From an uncultured Chloroflexales bacterium (GTDB taxonomy: Bacteria > Chloroflexota > Chloroflexia > Chloroflexales > Chloroflexaceae), in assembly GCA_937967405.1 (NCBI GenBank), contig CALCJV010000158.1:1-53740 (forward strand): 53,740 nucleotides of DNA. Direction: 5' to 3'. Positions 8,308-17,570 of this stretch are shown here, in pieces (the first letter of the stretch is position 1; each line of letters begins with the position of its first letter). The position numbers and the translations under genes are program-made. Below the pieces are notes generated by a model. That model made no database searches. It was not told the origin of the DNA and worked only from the letters and a program-made list of their open reading frames with translations.

Positions 8308-9678
8308 CTAATCGCCCATCGCCTTCTCCAAATCCAGCGTGCCCAGCACAGGTGTAGGCGTACTTGGTAGCCCTAACGAGATGAAGCCCGCGGCCAAGAT
8401 GAAGAGCACCGATGCCCACAGGCAGCCGACTAAGCCGAAATACAGATAGAGCGCACCCGACAGCACCGTGCCAATTAGCCGCCCAGTGGCATTGGCCATG
8501 TAGTAGAAGCCAACATTCAGAGCCACTTCGTCTTTGTCAGTGTAGGCGAGGATCAGGTAAGAGTGAACCGCCGAGTTGAGGGCAAACATCACCCCGAAGG
8601 CGAGCAAGCCGAGCACGATCACGAGCGTCGGCTCTACTCCGCCCATCAGCGCAAGGGCGATACCCGCCGGAAATGCGGCGAGGGCAAAAGCCAGCACCAT
8701 CGCAGTTTTGCCATCGGGGGGGCGGGCTTGCTCGCCACGGTCAAGCTGTTTCTGGATGCGGCGTTTGAGGAGCGCAGGCGTGGATGCCTGCACGAAGCCG
8801 TACCCGATCAGCCACACCGCCATAAAGCCACCAACCAGCCAGAAGTCCCATAGCAAGACCTCATACAGGAAGACGGGTAAGCCAACCACAAACCAGACAT
8901 CCCGCGAAGCAAATAGGAATACCCGTGCCGCCGAGAGGATATTGATGGCGCGGCTCTTGGAGAAGATTTCCGTGAACTTGACTTTGCTCGTGGGCGTTTT
9001 GAACGTGCCGCGCAGCATAAGCATCACCACGATCAGCACCACCAGCACGCCTGCCGACATGACAAGAGTGGCGGGCTGAAAGCCGACCAGCGTGAGCAGC
9101 AAGCTGCCCACAAAGAAGCCGAACCCCTTCAGCGCATTCTTCGAGCCGGTCAAGATCGAGACCCACTTGAACAGGGTTGAGTCGGCATTTTCCGGTACGA
9201 CGAGCTTGATCGCACTCTTGGAACTCATCTTGGTCAAGTCTTTGGCAATCCCAGATAAGGCTTGGGCCACCATCACAAATGGCACAGAGAAAGCCGGCAC
9301 CAGCAACAGTTCATCTGGCACAATGCCCAACATCCCCAAGGCTACAACTTGCAGCCCTAGCCCAGCATACAGGGTGATCTTCAAGCCAAGCCGCTGCCCA
9401 ACCCAGCCCCCTACCAGATTGGTGACAATGCCGAAGAATTCGTAGAACAAGAAGAGCATCGCTACTTGGAACGAGCTGTAACCGAGCGTATGGAAGTGCA
9501 ACAGCACCAGCATCCGGATGGCTCCATCGGTGATCGTGAACGCCCAATACGCTACGGTTACCAAGATATAGTTGCGAAGGTTGGCCGTTTGGGTAGGCGG
9601 CGTGAGCGGTGCGCTCGTTTCCGGCAACACCCCGCTAAGATCAAGCGGGGTTGGGGTAGTCTTGATGTTGTCCGACAC
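8308..9678 (-). CDS. arsJ: Organoarsenical efflux MFS transporter ArsJ
   Basis: A 456-residue, roughly 12-helix major facilitator protein. Segments 'YWAFTITDGAIRMLVLLHFH', 'LFLFYEFFGIVTNLVGGW', 'QALSGIAKDLTKMSSKSAIK', 'LTGSKNALKGFGFF' and 'KSRAINILSAARVFLFASRD' are the family signature of ArsJ as I know it. ArsJ exports 1-arseno-3-phosphoglycerate, made when GAPDH uses arsenate instead of phosphate; the extruded compound decays to arsenate outside. The start is GTG 9678 because AAGGAG lies 6-7 bases upstream on the minus strand; longer in-frame starts overlap the GAPDH gene. It lies 34 bases downstream of that gene in one operon. Confidence 0.93.
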   Translation of the reverse strand: MSDNIKTTPTPLDLSGVLPETSAPLTPPTQTANLRNYILVTVAYWAFTITDGAIRMLVLLHFHTLGYSSFQVAMLFLFYEFFGIVTNLVGGWVGQRLGLKITLYAGLGLQVVALGMLGIVPDELLLVPAFSVPFVMVAQALSGIAKDLTKMSSKSAIKLVVPENADSTLFKWVSILTGSKNALKGFGFFVGSLLLTLVGFQPATLVMSAGVLVVLIVVMLMLRGTFKTPTSKVKFTEIFSKSRAINILSAARVFLFASRDVWFVVGLPVFLYEVLLWDFWLVGGFMAVWLIGYGFVQASTPALLKRRIQKQLDRGEQARPPDGKTAMVLAFALAAFPAGIALALMGGVEPTLVIVLGLLAFGVMFALNSAVHSYLILAYTDKDEVALNVGFYYMANATGRLIGTVLSGALYLYFGLVGCLWASVLFILAAGFISLGLPSTPTPVLGTLDLEKAMGD

Positions 9679-9712
9679 AGGATACTCCTTGTGGTTAGGG
9701 TTTAGGGCGCAA

Positions 9713-10720
9713 TTAGCTGAGGCGTTGGCCCACATAGGCCGCTAGCTCAACGAGCCGATTGGCGTAGCCCCATTCATTGTCATACCACGCATAAATCTTG
9801 ACTTGCGTATCATTAGTGACAAGTGTCGAGAGCGCATCCACAATTGCCGAGTGCGGATCGCCTTTGTAATCAATCGAGACTAGCGGGCGTTCTTCGTAAT
9901 CGAGGATGCCCTTGAGGGGGCCTTTGGCGGCCGCTTTGAGCAAGCCATTGACTTCGGCGATGGTGGTGGGCCGTTGTACCTCAAACACACAGTCGGTGAG
10001 CGAGGCATTGAGGAGCGGCACGCGCACGGCCAGCCCATCGAGCTTGCCTTGCAATTCGGGGAAGATCAGCCCGATAGCAGTGGCTGAGCCAGTCGTTGTG
10101 GGGATTAGCGAGAGACCGGCGGCCCGCGCACGGCGGAGGTCTTTGTGCGGCGCGTCTACAATCACTTGGGTGTTCGTCGCATCGTGAATCGTCGTGATCA
10201 TCCCATGCTTGATTCCGATCCCTTCGTGGATCACCTTGACAACGGGCGCAAGGCAGTTGGTGGTACACGAGGCGGCTGTGAGGATGTGGTGCTGCTGCGG
10301 ATCGTACCAGTGTTCATTCACGCCCATCACCACATTCAGGGCCTTCTGCTTCACCGGCGCAGCGACAAGCACCTTCTTCACTCCCGTCGTGAAGTATGGC
10401 TCCAGTGTTTCGGCTTTGGTAAATTTGCCGGTACACTCCAGCACAATGTCAACCTCGCGCTCGGCCCATGCTACGTCGGTGGGCTGCTTGTGTTGGCTGT
10501 AGCTAATCGGTTGCCCAGCGATATGCAGCGTATCGCCTTCAGCGTGAGCCGCGTGGGCCCACCGCCCATGCACCGAGTCGAACATCAGCAGGTGCGCTGC
10601 GGTGGCTGCATCCCCCAAGTCATTGATATGGACGAACTCCAGCTCTGGCCGGCCCCATGCGGCTCGCAGCGCAAGCCGCCCAATGCGCCCAAAGCCATTG
10701 ATGCCAATGCGTATTGCCAT
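9713..10720 (-). CDS. gapdh: ArsJ-associated glyceraldehyde-3-phosphate dehydrogenase
   Basis: 335 residues, full-length GAPDH. The Rossmann motif is '[17 protein letters not shown]' at the N-terminus; the catalytic Cys is at residue 152 in 'AASCTTNC'; '[15 protein letters not shown]' is at the C-terminus. Standard GAPDH oxidatively phosphorylates glyceraldehyde-3-phosphate with NAD+. Because arsJ follows directly, this copy probably makes 1-arseno-3-phosphoglycerate for export rather than serving central glycolysis. A GAAGGAG ribosome site precedes ATG 10720, and a promoter with an overlapping operator lies immediately upstream. Confidence 0.93.
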   Translation of the reverse strand: MAIRIGINGFGRIGRLALRAAWGRPELEFVHINDLGDAATAAHLLMFDSVHGRWAHAAHAEGDTLHIAGQPISYSQHKQPTDVAWAEREVDIVLECTGKFTKAETLEPYFTTGVKKVLVAAPVKQKALNVVMGVNEHWYDPQQHHILTAASCTTNCLAPVVKVIHEGIGIKHGMITTIHDATNTQVIVDAPHKDLRRARAAGLSLIPTTTGSATAIGLIFPELQGKLDGLAVRVPLLNASLTDCVFEVQRPTTIAEVNGLLKAAAKGPLKGILDYEERPLVSIDYKGDPHSAIVDALSTLVTNDTQVKIYAWYDNEWGYANRLVELAAYVGQRLS

Positions 10721-10747
10721 AGTGTCTCCTTCCCACCATTATGCAAA

Positions 10748-10771
10748 ATACATCAATCTTTACTGATGTAT
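10748..10771 (-). promoter_or_regulatory. ArsR-like operator upstream of GAPDH-arsJ
   Basis: ATACATCA and its exact complement arm TGATGTAT flank an 8-base spacer. The palindrome overlaps the last bases of the -10 box and covers the expected start site, the position expected for a repressor. The ATCA...TGAT core is like ArsR/SmtB-family operators. No arsR gene is seen in the window. Confidence 0.7.
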
Positions 10772-10798
10772 GGTAACATGAGTGGGGCTACTTGACAA
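10770..10798 (-). promoter_or_regulatory. Sigma-70-type promoter of GAPDH-arsJ
   Basis: On the minus strand TTGTCA (10793-10798), a 17-base spacer and TACCAT (10770-10775), with TG one base before the -10, form a good promoter about 50 bases upstream of the GAPDH start codon. Confidence 0.7.
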
Positions 10799-10865
10799 CT
10801 ACGAAACAAGGTGGCACTGACAGCGGTTCGTGGCCCTAGAATAGTTCAATATCCATCAAAGCAGT

Positions 10866-10893
10866 GACATGCCCACGAAGTGGCGGGCATGTC
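10866..10893 (-). terminator. Hairpin downstream of the LMW phosphatase gene
   Basis: GACATGCCC and GGGCATGTC pair perfectly around a short inner loop, about 28 bases beyond the phosphatase stop. The downstream minus-strand bases 'actgctttg' are not a good U-tract, so termination may be partial. It separates this gene from the GAPDH-arsJ promoter. Confidence 0.5.
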
Positions 10894-10921
10894 CAAATAA
10901 AATCGGCTGTTGACGGGTGCG

Positions 10922-11407
10922 TTACAGCCCGCGTTCGCTGCGGATGTGTTCGAGTAAGCCACGTGCACCCGCCTCCACCAGCCCGTAGACGTAATCGAAG
11001 TCGCCAGTGTAGTAGGGGTCGGGCACATCGCGGGTATTGCTGTGGGGCGCAAAGTCGAGTAGGCGGTAGAGTGGCGCTGGGGGGGTTGGCGCGAGGCCAT
11101 AAATCGTATGCACATTGTCGCTATCCATGGCCACAATATAATCATAGGAAGCCAACTCGTCGGGGTTGAGCCTACGAGCAACTTTATCGGCCCGTAGCGG
11201 CACACCGTTGCGCTGCAACACCGCTTGTGTGCCGGGGTGCGGGCGTTCACCAGTGTGCCAGCTACCAGTGCCAGAGGAGGCAATTACAAACTGTTCCTGT
11301 AAGCCCGCCTCCTGTACCAACTTGGCAAAGATCGCCTCTGCCATTGGTGAGCGGCAAATATTCCCAAGACACACAAACATAACACGGACTGGGAGTTGTC
11401 GTTTCAT
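10922..11407 (-). CDS. Low-molecular-weight protein-tyrosine phosphatase
   Basis: 161 residues, standard for the family. The P-loop is 'VCLGNICRSP' (CX5R) near the N-terminus, and the general-acid region is 'VPDPYYTGDFDYVYGLVEAG'. It removes phosphate from tyrosine residues and is often tied to BY-kinase control of polysaccharide export. The related LMW-type arsenate reductases need two further cysteines; only the two P-loop cysteines occur here, so arsenate reduction is unlikely despite the arsJ neighbour. ATG 11407 has AAAGGA upstream; longer in-frame starts run into the divergent promoter region. Confidence 0.9.
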   Translation of the reverse strand: MKRQLPVRVMFVCLGNICRSPMAEAIFAKLVQEAGLQEQFVIASSGTGSWHTGERPHPGTQAVLQRNGVPLRADKVARRLNPDELASYDYIVAMDSDNVHTIYGLAPTPPAPLYRLLDFAPHSNTRDVPDPYYTGDFDYVYGLVEAGARGLLEHIRSERGL

Positions 11408-11508
11408 CGTGCATGATCCTTTCATTGCCGTTCTGCGGAGTTCATATGTCGTGCGCGTTAAGAACCCAAGTGACGGCGATGTTACCTTGAGTGATGATGT
11501 GTTGCCGA

Positions 11509-11536
11509 TTGACACCTTGTCGCTTTGTATTATACG
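11509..11536 (+). promoter_or_regulatory. Candidate promoter for the kinase-rsmA pair
   Basis: A consensus TTGACA at 11509-11514 lies 16 bases before TATACG at 11531-11536. The start site would be about 105 bases upstream of the kinase ATG, in the 243-base divergent gap with the phosphatase gene. Confidence 0.55.
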
Positions 11537-11650
11537 TGCTATCCTAATCTTACATTTTGGGACAATCTGGTAAAATTCAGAATGCGAACACATGCTAGCC
11601 GTGCCCGTCGGATGCAGGTACGCTAGAGCAGCGCAGAGGAGCGCAAGATC

Positions 11651-13462
11651 ATGCAAGCAACCAGTATATCAGCACAGCTCGAGCCAGCCACCCGCCCAAC
11701 GCCGGCCTACGCAGGCGGCGGGGATCGTTTGTACCTTGTGGGGCGGCTGCTGATTGTGCTAACGATTCTCCTGATTGTCGTGGCAGAAGAGATCGCCCTG
11801 TTTCCCGTTGCGCTCACTAGTCCGCCCCTGCTGTTGGTGCTGTATGCAGCAGTGGGGGTGTTGCTGCTGAGTACCATCGTAACCTTCGTGCCGCCCCTGC
11901 GGGGCGTGGTTAGCATCTTTGCCTATCTGGATATTCTGCTGATCGGGGCCGTAAGTATCTGGGCAACCACCCTGCATCCCGTCCTGTTCATGCTCTATCT
12001 GCTCCCCGTGACATTTCTAGCGATTCGCAGTGGGAGTGGGGCGGGGCTAGGAGCGGCGGTGCTTGCATTTGCCTTGATCGGTGGGGCAACGTTCTTCGCC
12101 TCCGCCCGCACCGCGCAAGGCACGGGCGTGCCGCCCATTACCCAGCTCCTCTTGCTGGTCATGCAGGGTGGGGTGCTGCTGCTGATCCCGCCGCTGGTGA
12201 ATGTGCTCAAAGAGGCATGGGCGGCCAACAACAGTCTCAAGCTCGCCACTGCCCAAGCGGATGTGCAGGCCGCCCAACAAGCAGTCGAAGCCTATCGGGC
12301 GCGGATGCACATCCTCTTCGATGTGGCCAAGACGCTTGGGGAGACCATGTCCGGAGCTAAGATTCTGGATGGTATGTTGGAGAATGCCCACAAGCTCGTG
12401 CCCTACGATGCAGCGATTGCGCTGCTCCCCACTGGTGCAACCGCAGAGGTGCGCGTCGATGCGGGCTACGGCTTGAGTATTGTTGATCGGGGGATGACGC
12501 TGACGCTCGATCAGGATAGTGTGTTAGTGGATGCCTTTAGCAATGAGCCGCGGGCACTGTTCGTGGAGAATATCAGTGCCGAAACGGCCCTGCACCGCTT
12601 GAATACCCCCAAGACGTGCCAAGCCGCGCTGATTGTGCCGATGCACAACAGCTTCGAGGTGTATGGCTTGGTGCTGTGTATGCGCCGTGATGCACAGCCC
12701 TTCACGCCCGATGAAGCCCAGCTGATCGAGGCACTGACGATCTATGCCACCTGTGCCCTGATCAATGCGGCGATGGCAGAAGACCTGAAGCAGGATCGCG
12801 TGAACCTATCCGTAGCGCAGGAACGTGCTCGCCACGACCTTGCCCGCGAGATTCACGATGGCCTCGCCCAGAAGCTAGCGGCGATTGCAATGAATATTGA
12901 TTTCATTAAGCGTATGGTGCAAACGAACCCGCCCGCCGCGGTGAAGGAGCTAGACCGCATTGGCGAGATGTTCCGCCGCGCAAACTACGATGTTCGCACG
13001 CTGCTCGGTGAGCTGAAGCCAACCACACTGGAACAGCGCGGCTTGCCATCGGCAACCGAAGAACTGCTCGAACGCTACCGCAAACAGTATCCGAATATGA
13101 CGTTTGAGTACAAAGCCAAAAATGTCTCCGGCTTGACGCTAGCTCCACACGACAAAAGCACGCTCTACAACATCATTCAGGAATCGATCAACAATGCGAT
13201 CAAGCATGCTGAAGCCTCCAAGATTGAGGTGCGCTTTGAGCGCGAGGGCTATCGCCTCTCGATAGCGATACAGGATAATGGCAAAGGCTTCGATGTGGAG
13301 AAAAGCCAAGAGGAGGCCAAGGCACGTGGCTCGCACGGCTTGAGCAACTTAAAAGACCGCGCCGCGCAGGTGATGGTGGGCGATAAAGCGGGTACGGCCG
13401 AAATTCACTCTGCGCCCGGCAAAGGAACGACCGTGCTGGTGCGCGTGCCGCTCGAAGTCTGA
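11651..13462 (+). CDS. NarL-type sensor histidine kinase with 6-TM sensor and GAF domain
   Basis: 603 residues. Six hydrophobic segments fill about residues 28-185, then a coiled linker ('AQADVQAAQQAVEAYRARM'), a GAF domain (about 215-375) and a HisKA_3 dimerisation helix with the phospho-accepting His402 in 'ARHDLAREIHDGLAQ'. A HATPase domain follows, with N-box 'IIQESINNAIKHA', 'DNGKGFD' and 'GSHGLSNLKDRA'. This is the DegS/NarX-like kinase group that phosphorylates LuxR/NarL-type regulators. No partner is adjacent; the only NarL-type regulator in the window (45.3 kb) has a degenerate receiver. The stop overlaps the rsmA ATG (TGATG). Confidence 0.9.
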   Translation: MQATSISAQLEPATRPTPAYAGGGDRLYLVGRLLIVLTILLIVVAEEIALFPVALTSPPLLLVLYAAVGVLLLSTIVTFVPPLRGVVSIFAYLDILLIGAVSIWATTLHPVLFMLYLLPVTFLAIRSGSGAGLGAAVLAFALIGGATFFASARTAQGTGVPPITQLLLLVMQGGVLLLIPPLVNVLKEAWAANNSLKLATAQADVQAAQQAVEAYRARMHILFDVAKTLGETMSGAKILDGMLENAHKLVPYDAAIALLPTGATAEVRVDAGYGLSIVDRGMTLTLDQDSVLVDAFSNEPRALFVENISAETALHRLNTPKTCQAALIVPMHNSFEVYGLVLCMRRDAQPFTPDEAQLIEALTIYATCALINAAMAEDLKQDRVNLSVAQERARHDLAREIHDGLAQKLAAIAMNIDFIKRMVQTNPPAAVKELDRIGEMFRRANYDVRTLLGELKPTTLEQRGLPSATEELLERYRKQYPNMTFEYKAKNVSGLTLAPHDKSTLYNIIQESINNAIKHAEASKIEVRFEREGYRLSIAIQDNGKGFDVEKSQEEAKARGSHGLSNLKDRAAQVMVGDKAGTAEIHSAPGKGTTVLVRVPLEV

Positions 13463-14433
13463 TGCCTGCTACCAACCCTTTCCTCGATCCACGCCGTGTG
13501 CAGGCCGCTCTGCGCGGGTTAGAGCTGCGCCCCACGCGGGGGATGGGCCAAAACTTCCTGATCGATCCGCACGCACTGGCCACCATTATTGCAGCGGCTG
13601 ATCTCCAAGCCGATGATGTAATTATTGAAGTGGGCCCCGGCTTAGGCGTACTGACGTGGGAGCTGATCCAACGCAGCCGCTATGTCGTGGCGGTAGAGCT
13701 AGACAAACGCCTTGCGGCCCGCCTGGATCAAGCGTTTCGCACGACCCACGCTGGGCCACCTGTAGCCTCGCTTCCGAATTCGCCGCTAGCCCCGCTCCAC
13801 CTTGTGCAAGCCGATGTGCTCGATCTGTCGCCGCCCGCGCTGCTCCAACAGGCACAGGCCGCATGGCAGGCATCCACCGTGCCGTTGCCCGTGTGGATGG
13901 ACCTGCCGCCCTACAAGCTGGTGGCCAACTTGCCATATGCGATCACTGCGCCGGTGTTGCAGCACTTCTTGCACAGCTCGCACCCACCCCGCACCCTGAC
14001 GGTCTTGGTGCAATGGGAAGTGGCTGAGCGGATCACGGCAATGGCGGGCCAGCTCAGCGTGCGGGCCCTTGCGATCCAGCTCTATGCTGCGCCGCAGATC
14101 GTGGCCCGTGTTCCAGCTAGCAGCTTTATCCCCGTTCCCGCCGTAGACTCGGCGATCCTGCATTTGACGACCCACACCACCCCCGTAATTGCCGATATTG
14201 CGCCGGAAGCTCTGCTGCGGATCATCAAGGCTGGCTTTGTGCAGCCGCGCAAAAAGCTCGTGAATAGCCTGACCAGTGGGCTAGCCGCGCTTGGGTGGGG
14301 CCGCTCGCAGGCACAGGTGGCGGCGGCATTGCACATGGCGGGCATTGATCCGAGCCGCCGCCCCGAAACGCTAACGCTTGCCGAGTGGGCCCAAGTGTAT
14401 CGGATGCTAGAGGATGGGAGTGGCACGGGCTAG
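13462..14433 (+). CDS. rsmA: 16S rRNA (adenine1518/1519-N6)-dimethyltransferase RsmA/KsgA
   Basis: 323 residues, slightly longer than usual because of an insert before the active site. Motifs are 'RGMGQNFLIDPHAL', SAM motif I 'IIEVGPGLGVLTWEL', 'VVAVELDKRL', and the catalytic 'VANLPYAITAPVL' (NLPY, motif IV). The C-terminal helical domain includes 'FVQPRKKLVNSLTSGL'. It dimethylates two adjacent adenines in helix 45 of 16S rRNA during 30S assembly. The ATG overlaps the kinase stop by one base, implying translational coupling. Orientation is convergent with mdh. Confidence 0.95.
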   Translation: MPATNPFLDPRRVQAALRGLELRPTRGMGQNFLIDPHALATIIAAADLQADDVIIEVGPGLGVLTWELIQRSRYVVAVELDKRLAARLDQAFRTTHAGPPVASLPNSPLAPLHLVQADVLDLSPPALLQQAQAAWQASTVPLPVWMDLPPYKLVANLPYAITAPVLQHFLHSSHPPRTLTVLVQWEVAERITAMAGQLSVRALAIQLYAAPQIVARVPASSFIPVPAVDSAILHLTTHTTPVIADIAPEALLRIIKAGFVQPRKKLVNSLTSGLAALGWGRSQAQVAAALHMAGIDPSRRPETLTLAEWAQVYRMLEDGSGTG

Positions 14434-14520
14434 GGGCAATCGGCCCCACAACGGCACGTGGCGCAGAGCTTACGCCCCACGCCACGCGCTAACGAACGCC
14501 TGAACTCGACCACTCGCCCG

Positions 14521-15498
<978 letters not shown>

Positions 15499-15605
15499 CT
15501 AGGTCCTGACCGCTATTGTAGCATACATTGTTGGGCGACTAGCAGGCAGGGCGGCCCGCTATGGTCGTATTCTCTCTTCCTATTCATTTACGCTAAGACA
15601 GGCTG

Positions 15606-15614
15606 TGGTACAAT
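15606..15614 (+). promoter_or_regulatory. Extended -10 placing a start site at the ATG
   Basis: TGG-TACAAT at 15606-15614 ends six bases before ATG 15621, so transcription would start at about the A of the start codon. The next gene would then be leaderless. No good -35 is seen. Confidence 0.4.
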
Positions 15615-15620
15615 ATCAAT

Positions 15621-16022
15621 ATGCAATACGTAATCTGGTACACCGCATCACAACCACCCCGTACCTTGCCTAGAGGCCAGCAGTTGCTCCTCCTTGCAGC
15701 GGCTTGCATGACCGCAATCGTGCTGCTGATCTGCATTCTTCACTGCCATGTGGTTCAAATCCAGCGCATCCCTGCCCAGATTGTTGTGGCTGGGCAGGCA
15801 GTTCTAATCTGCCACATCCCCGGCGATGCTCACAGCGCAGTGCCCTACCCGCTCGATTTCGCCCAACTCCAGAGCATCACCGCTGCTGTACCCAGCCTTG
15901 CTCCAAGATTGGCGGCAATTTTTGTCCTGCTTGCCCCACTGCCGCGCTCCCTTGTGCGGCACAGCTGCTCTGTTCCCAATACTCCTGAGCCACCCCCGCC
16001 CCGCCCGCTGTCCTACGCCTAG
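15621..16022 (+). CDS. Small putative membrane protein heading a copper cluster
   Basis: 133 residues, not recognised. One clear N-terminal hydrophobic helix (about residues 23-43, 'QLLLLAAACMTAIVLLICIL') is followed by His/Cys pairs 'LHCH' and 'ICHIPGDAHSA', a second hydrophobic stretch (about 97-110) and a Pro-rich tail. The His/Cys content and the PCu(A)C and SCO1 genes 150 bases downstream suggest a role with copper or cytochrome oxidase, but that is inference. There is no Shine-Dalgarno; an extended -10 lies directly upstream, so leaderless translation is possible. Reality as a gene is likely but not certain. Confidence 0.5.
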   Translation: MQYVIWYTASQPPRTLPRGQQLLLLAAACMTAIVLLICILHCHVVQIQRIPAQIVVAGQAVLICHIPGDAHSAVPYPLDFAQLQSITAAVPSLAPRLAAIFVLLAPLPRSLVRHSCSVPNTPEPPPPRPLSYA

Positions 16023-16174
16023 CAGGTTGCCCAAGCGCATTGCGCTTGCCACGATGGGTCTGCGTGCATGCGCCCCTGCACTGCGTGGCGGACAACGTAG
16101 CGTTGGTATGGACTGGTGGTCTAATCGGTAGGTTCTGGTAATGATTCGTTCACGATGAAGGAGAAGAGACAACA

Positions 16175-16774
16175 ATGCAAGTTTTCAATATAATCACGAT
16201 CAAGGCAAAGGCGGTGGCGTTTGGGATCGGCGCAGTGTTGCTGCTGCTGTTGAGTGCATGTGGCGGTGGGGCGGCTCCGGCCGCGCCCGCAGGTGGAAGC
16301 AGCAATGTCGCAGTGGAAGCCGACACCGTCTGGGTGCGTTCGGCGGTTACGACTGGCATGAGCGATGCAGCAATGGGCGGTAGTATGGATCACAGCCACG
16401 GCGGACACAGTGCGGGCAGCGATGGCAAGATGGACTCCGGTAGTATGGGGCATGGTGGCGGCGGCAACTCTGCGGCTTACATGCGCCTTGTGAATACGGG
16501 CACGCAAGCCGATGCGTTAGTGGGGGCCAGCACTGATGTGGCCAAGATTGTCGAAATTCACAATGTGAAGATGGAGAATGGGGTGATGAGCATGTTCCCC
16601 GTCGAGCAGATCGAGATTCCGGCCGGCGGTAGTGTAGACCTTCAGCCGGGTGGGTTTCATGTCATGCTGATTGACTTGAACAAAGACCTGAATGCCGGTG
16701 ATAAGGTTGATCTGACGCTCAAGCTCGCCAGTGGCAAAGAGATCAAGGTGACGGCTCCGGTGGAGCAACGCTAA
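16175..16774 (+). CDS. PCu(A)C periplasmic-type copper chaperone lipoprotein
   Basis: 199 residues. A signal peptide with lipobox 'LLLSACGGG' implies a lipid-anchored extracytoplasmic protein. The core holds the exact family motif H-X10-M-X21-H-X-M: His129, Met140, His162, Met164. An unusual insert of about 35 residues (about 62-97) in the first strands is packed with His, Met, Gly and Ser ('MGGSMDHSHGGHSAG'), a likely extra copper-binding loop. PCu(A)C proteins deliver Cu(I) to the CuA site of cytochrome oxidase, together with SCO proteins; the SCO1 gene follows directly. AAGGAG upstream supports ATG 16175. Confidence 0.93.
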   Translation: MQVFNIITIKAKAVAFGIGAVLLLLLSACGGGAAPAAPAGGSSNVAVEADTVWVRSAVTTGMSDAAMGGSMDHSHGGHSAGSDGKMDSGSMGHGGGGNSAAYMRLVNTGTQADALVGASTDVAKIVEIHNVKMENGVMSMFPVEQIEIPAGGSVDLQPGGFHVMLIDLNKDLNAGDKVDLTLKLASGKEIKVTAPVEQR

Positions 16775-16849
16775 CAACGGTTAGCGTGACATTGGGGGGC
16801 GGGAACCAATTGCCCACCCCCCATCAAGCAAGCCAAGAAAGAGACCCCT

Positions 16850-17542
16850 ATGCAACACAAATCATCTCCACCGCCGCCCAAATCAAGTACCCCGCGCTGG
16901 CTTGTGCCAATGATCCTAGGGGTGGTGCTGCTGGTGGCGATTGCGGTTGTCTTTAATGCGATGCAGCCCAGCCGTGCCGCGCAAGAAGCCAGCAACGCGC
17001 CCGGCTTGGGTGGTGGCATCCCGATTCCCACATCGGGCACGCGCATTGAGCCGCCGCGCCAACTGAAGAACTTCACGCTGACGAATCAGGATGGACAACC
17101 AACGAGCCTGAGCGATTTTGCGGGCAAGCCGACGCTGCTTTATTTTGGCTACACCTTCTGCCCCGATGTCTGCCCTACCTCACTTGCGGATATGGCCCGA
17201 GCCCAGAAACTGCTCGGCGATCTTGGCACCGAAGTCAATTTCGTGATGGTGAGCGTGGATGGCGAGCGCGACACCCCCGACGTACTAAAACGCTATCTGC
17301 GGAACTTTAGTGATACGTTTGTGGGCTTAACCGCCCCACCAAGCGAAATCCGCAAGATTGCTCCTGACTACGGGGTCTTCTTCCAAAAGAACCAAGTGGC
17401 GGGCACAAGCGCGGCGTATCTGATTGATCACTCGACAGCGATCTACCTGATTGATCCGCAAGGGCGGCTGCACACGATCTACGGCTATGGCATCCCCGCC
17501 AATGTGCTCGCCGACGATTTGCGGCAGATGCTGGGTGGGTAG
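16850..17542 (+). CDS. SCO1/SenC/PrrC family copper-binding protein
   Basis: 230 residues: an N-terminal membrane anchor (about 21-42), a short linker, then a thioredoxin-like domain beginning 'LKNFTLTNQDGQPTSLSDF'. The metal site is complete: Cys104 and Cys108 in 'FCPDVCPTSL' and His194 in 'LIDHSTAIYLID'. It acts outside the membrane to reduce and load CuA of cytochrome c oxidase. It is in the same direction as the PCu(A)C gene, 75 bases apart, and convergent with the CinA/NadD-like gene. Confidence 0.94.
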   Translation: MQHKSSPPPPKSSTPRWLVPMILGVVLLVAIAVVFNAMQPSRAAQEASNAPGLGGGIPIPTSGTRIEPPRQLKNFTLTNQDGQPTSLSDFAGKPTLLYFGYTFCPDVCPTSLADMARAQKLLGDLGTEVNFVMVSVDGERDTPDVLKRYLRNFSDTFVGLTAPPSEIRKIAPDYGVFFQKNQVAGTSAAYLIDHSTAIYLIDPQGRLHTIYGYGIPANVLADDLRQMLGG

Positions 17543-17570
17543 TGAGTGAGATGCGGGGATTGGGCTGCGC

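Noticed and set aside
8563-9445. Plus-strand open frames across the arsJ gene
   Set aside because: They are antisense shadows of a strongly conserved coding region and lack ribosome sites and family similarity.
10922-11407. LMW phosphatase as an arsenate reductase belonging to the arsJ cluster
   Set aside because: Only the two P-loop cysteines are present, the motif is the tyrosine-phosphatase form, and a hairpin plus a separate promoter divide it from GAPDH-arsJ.
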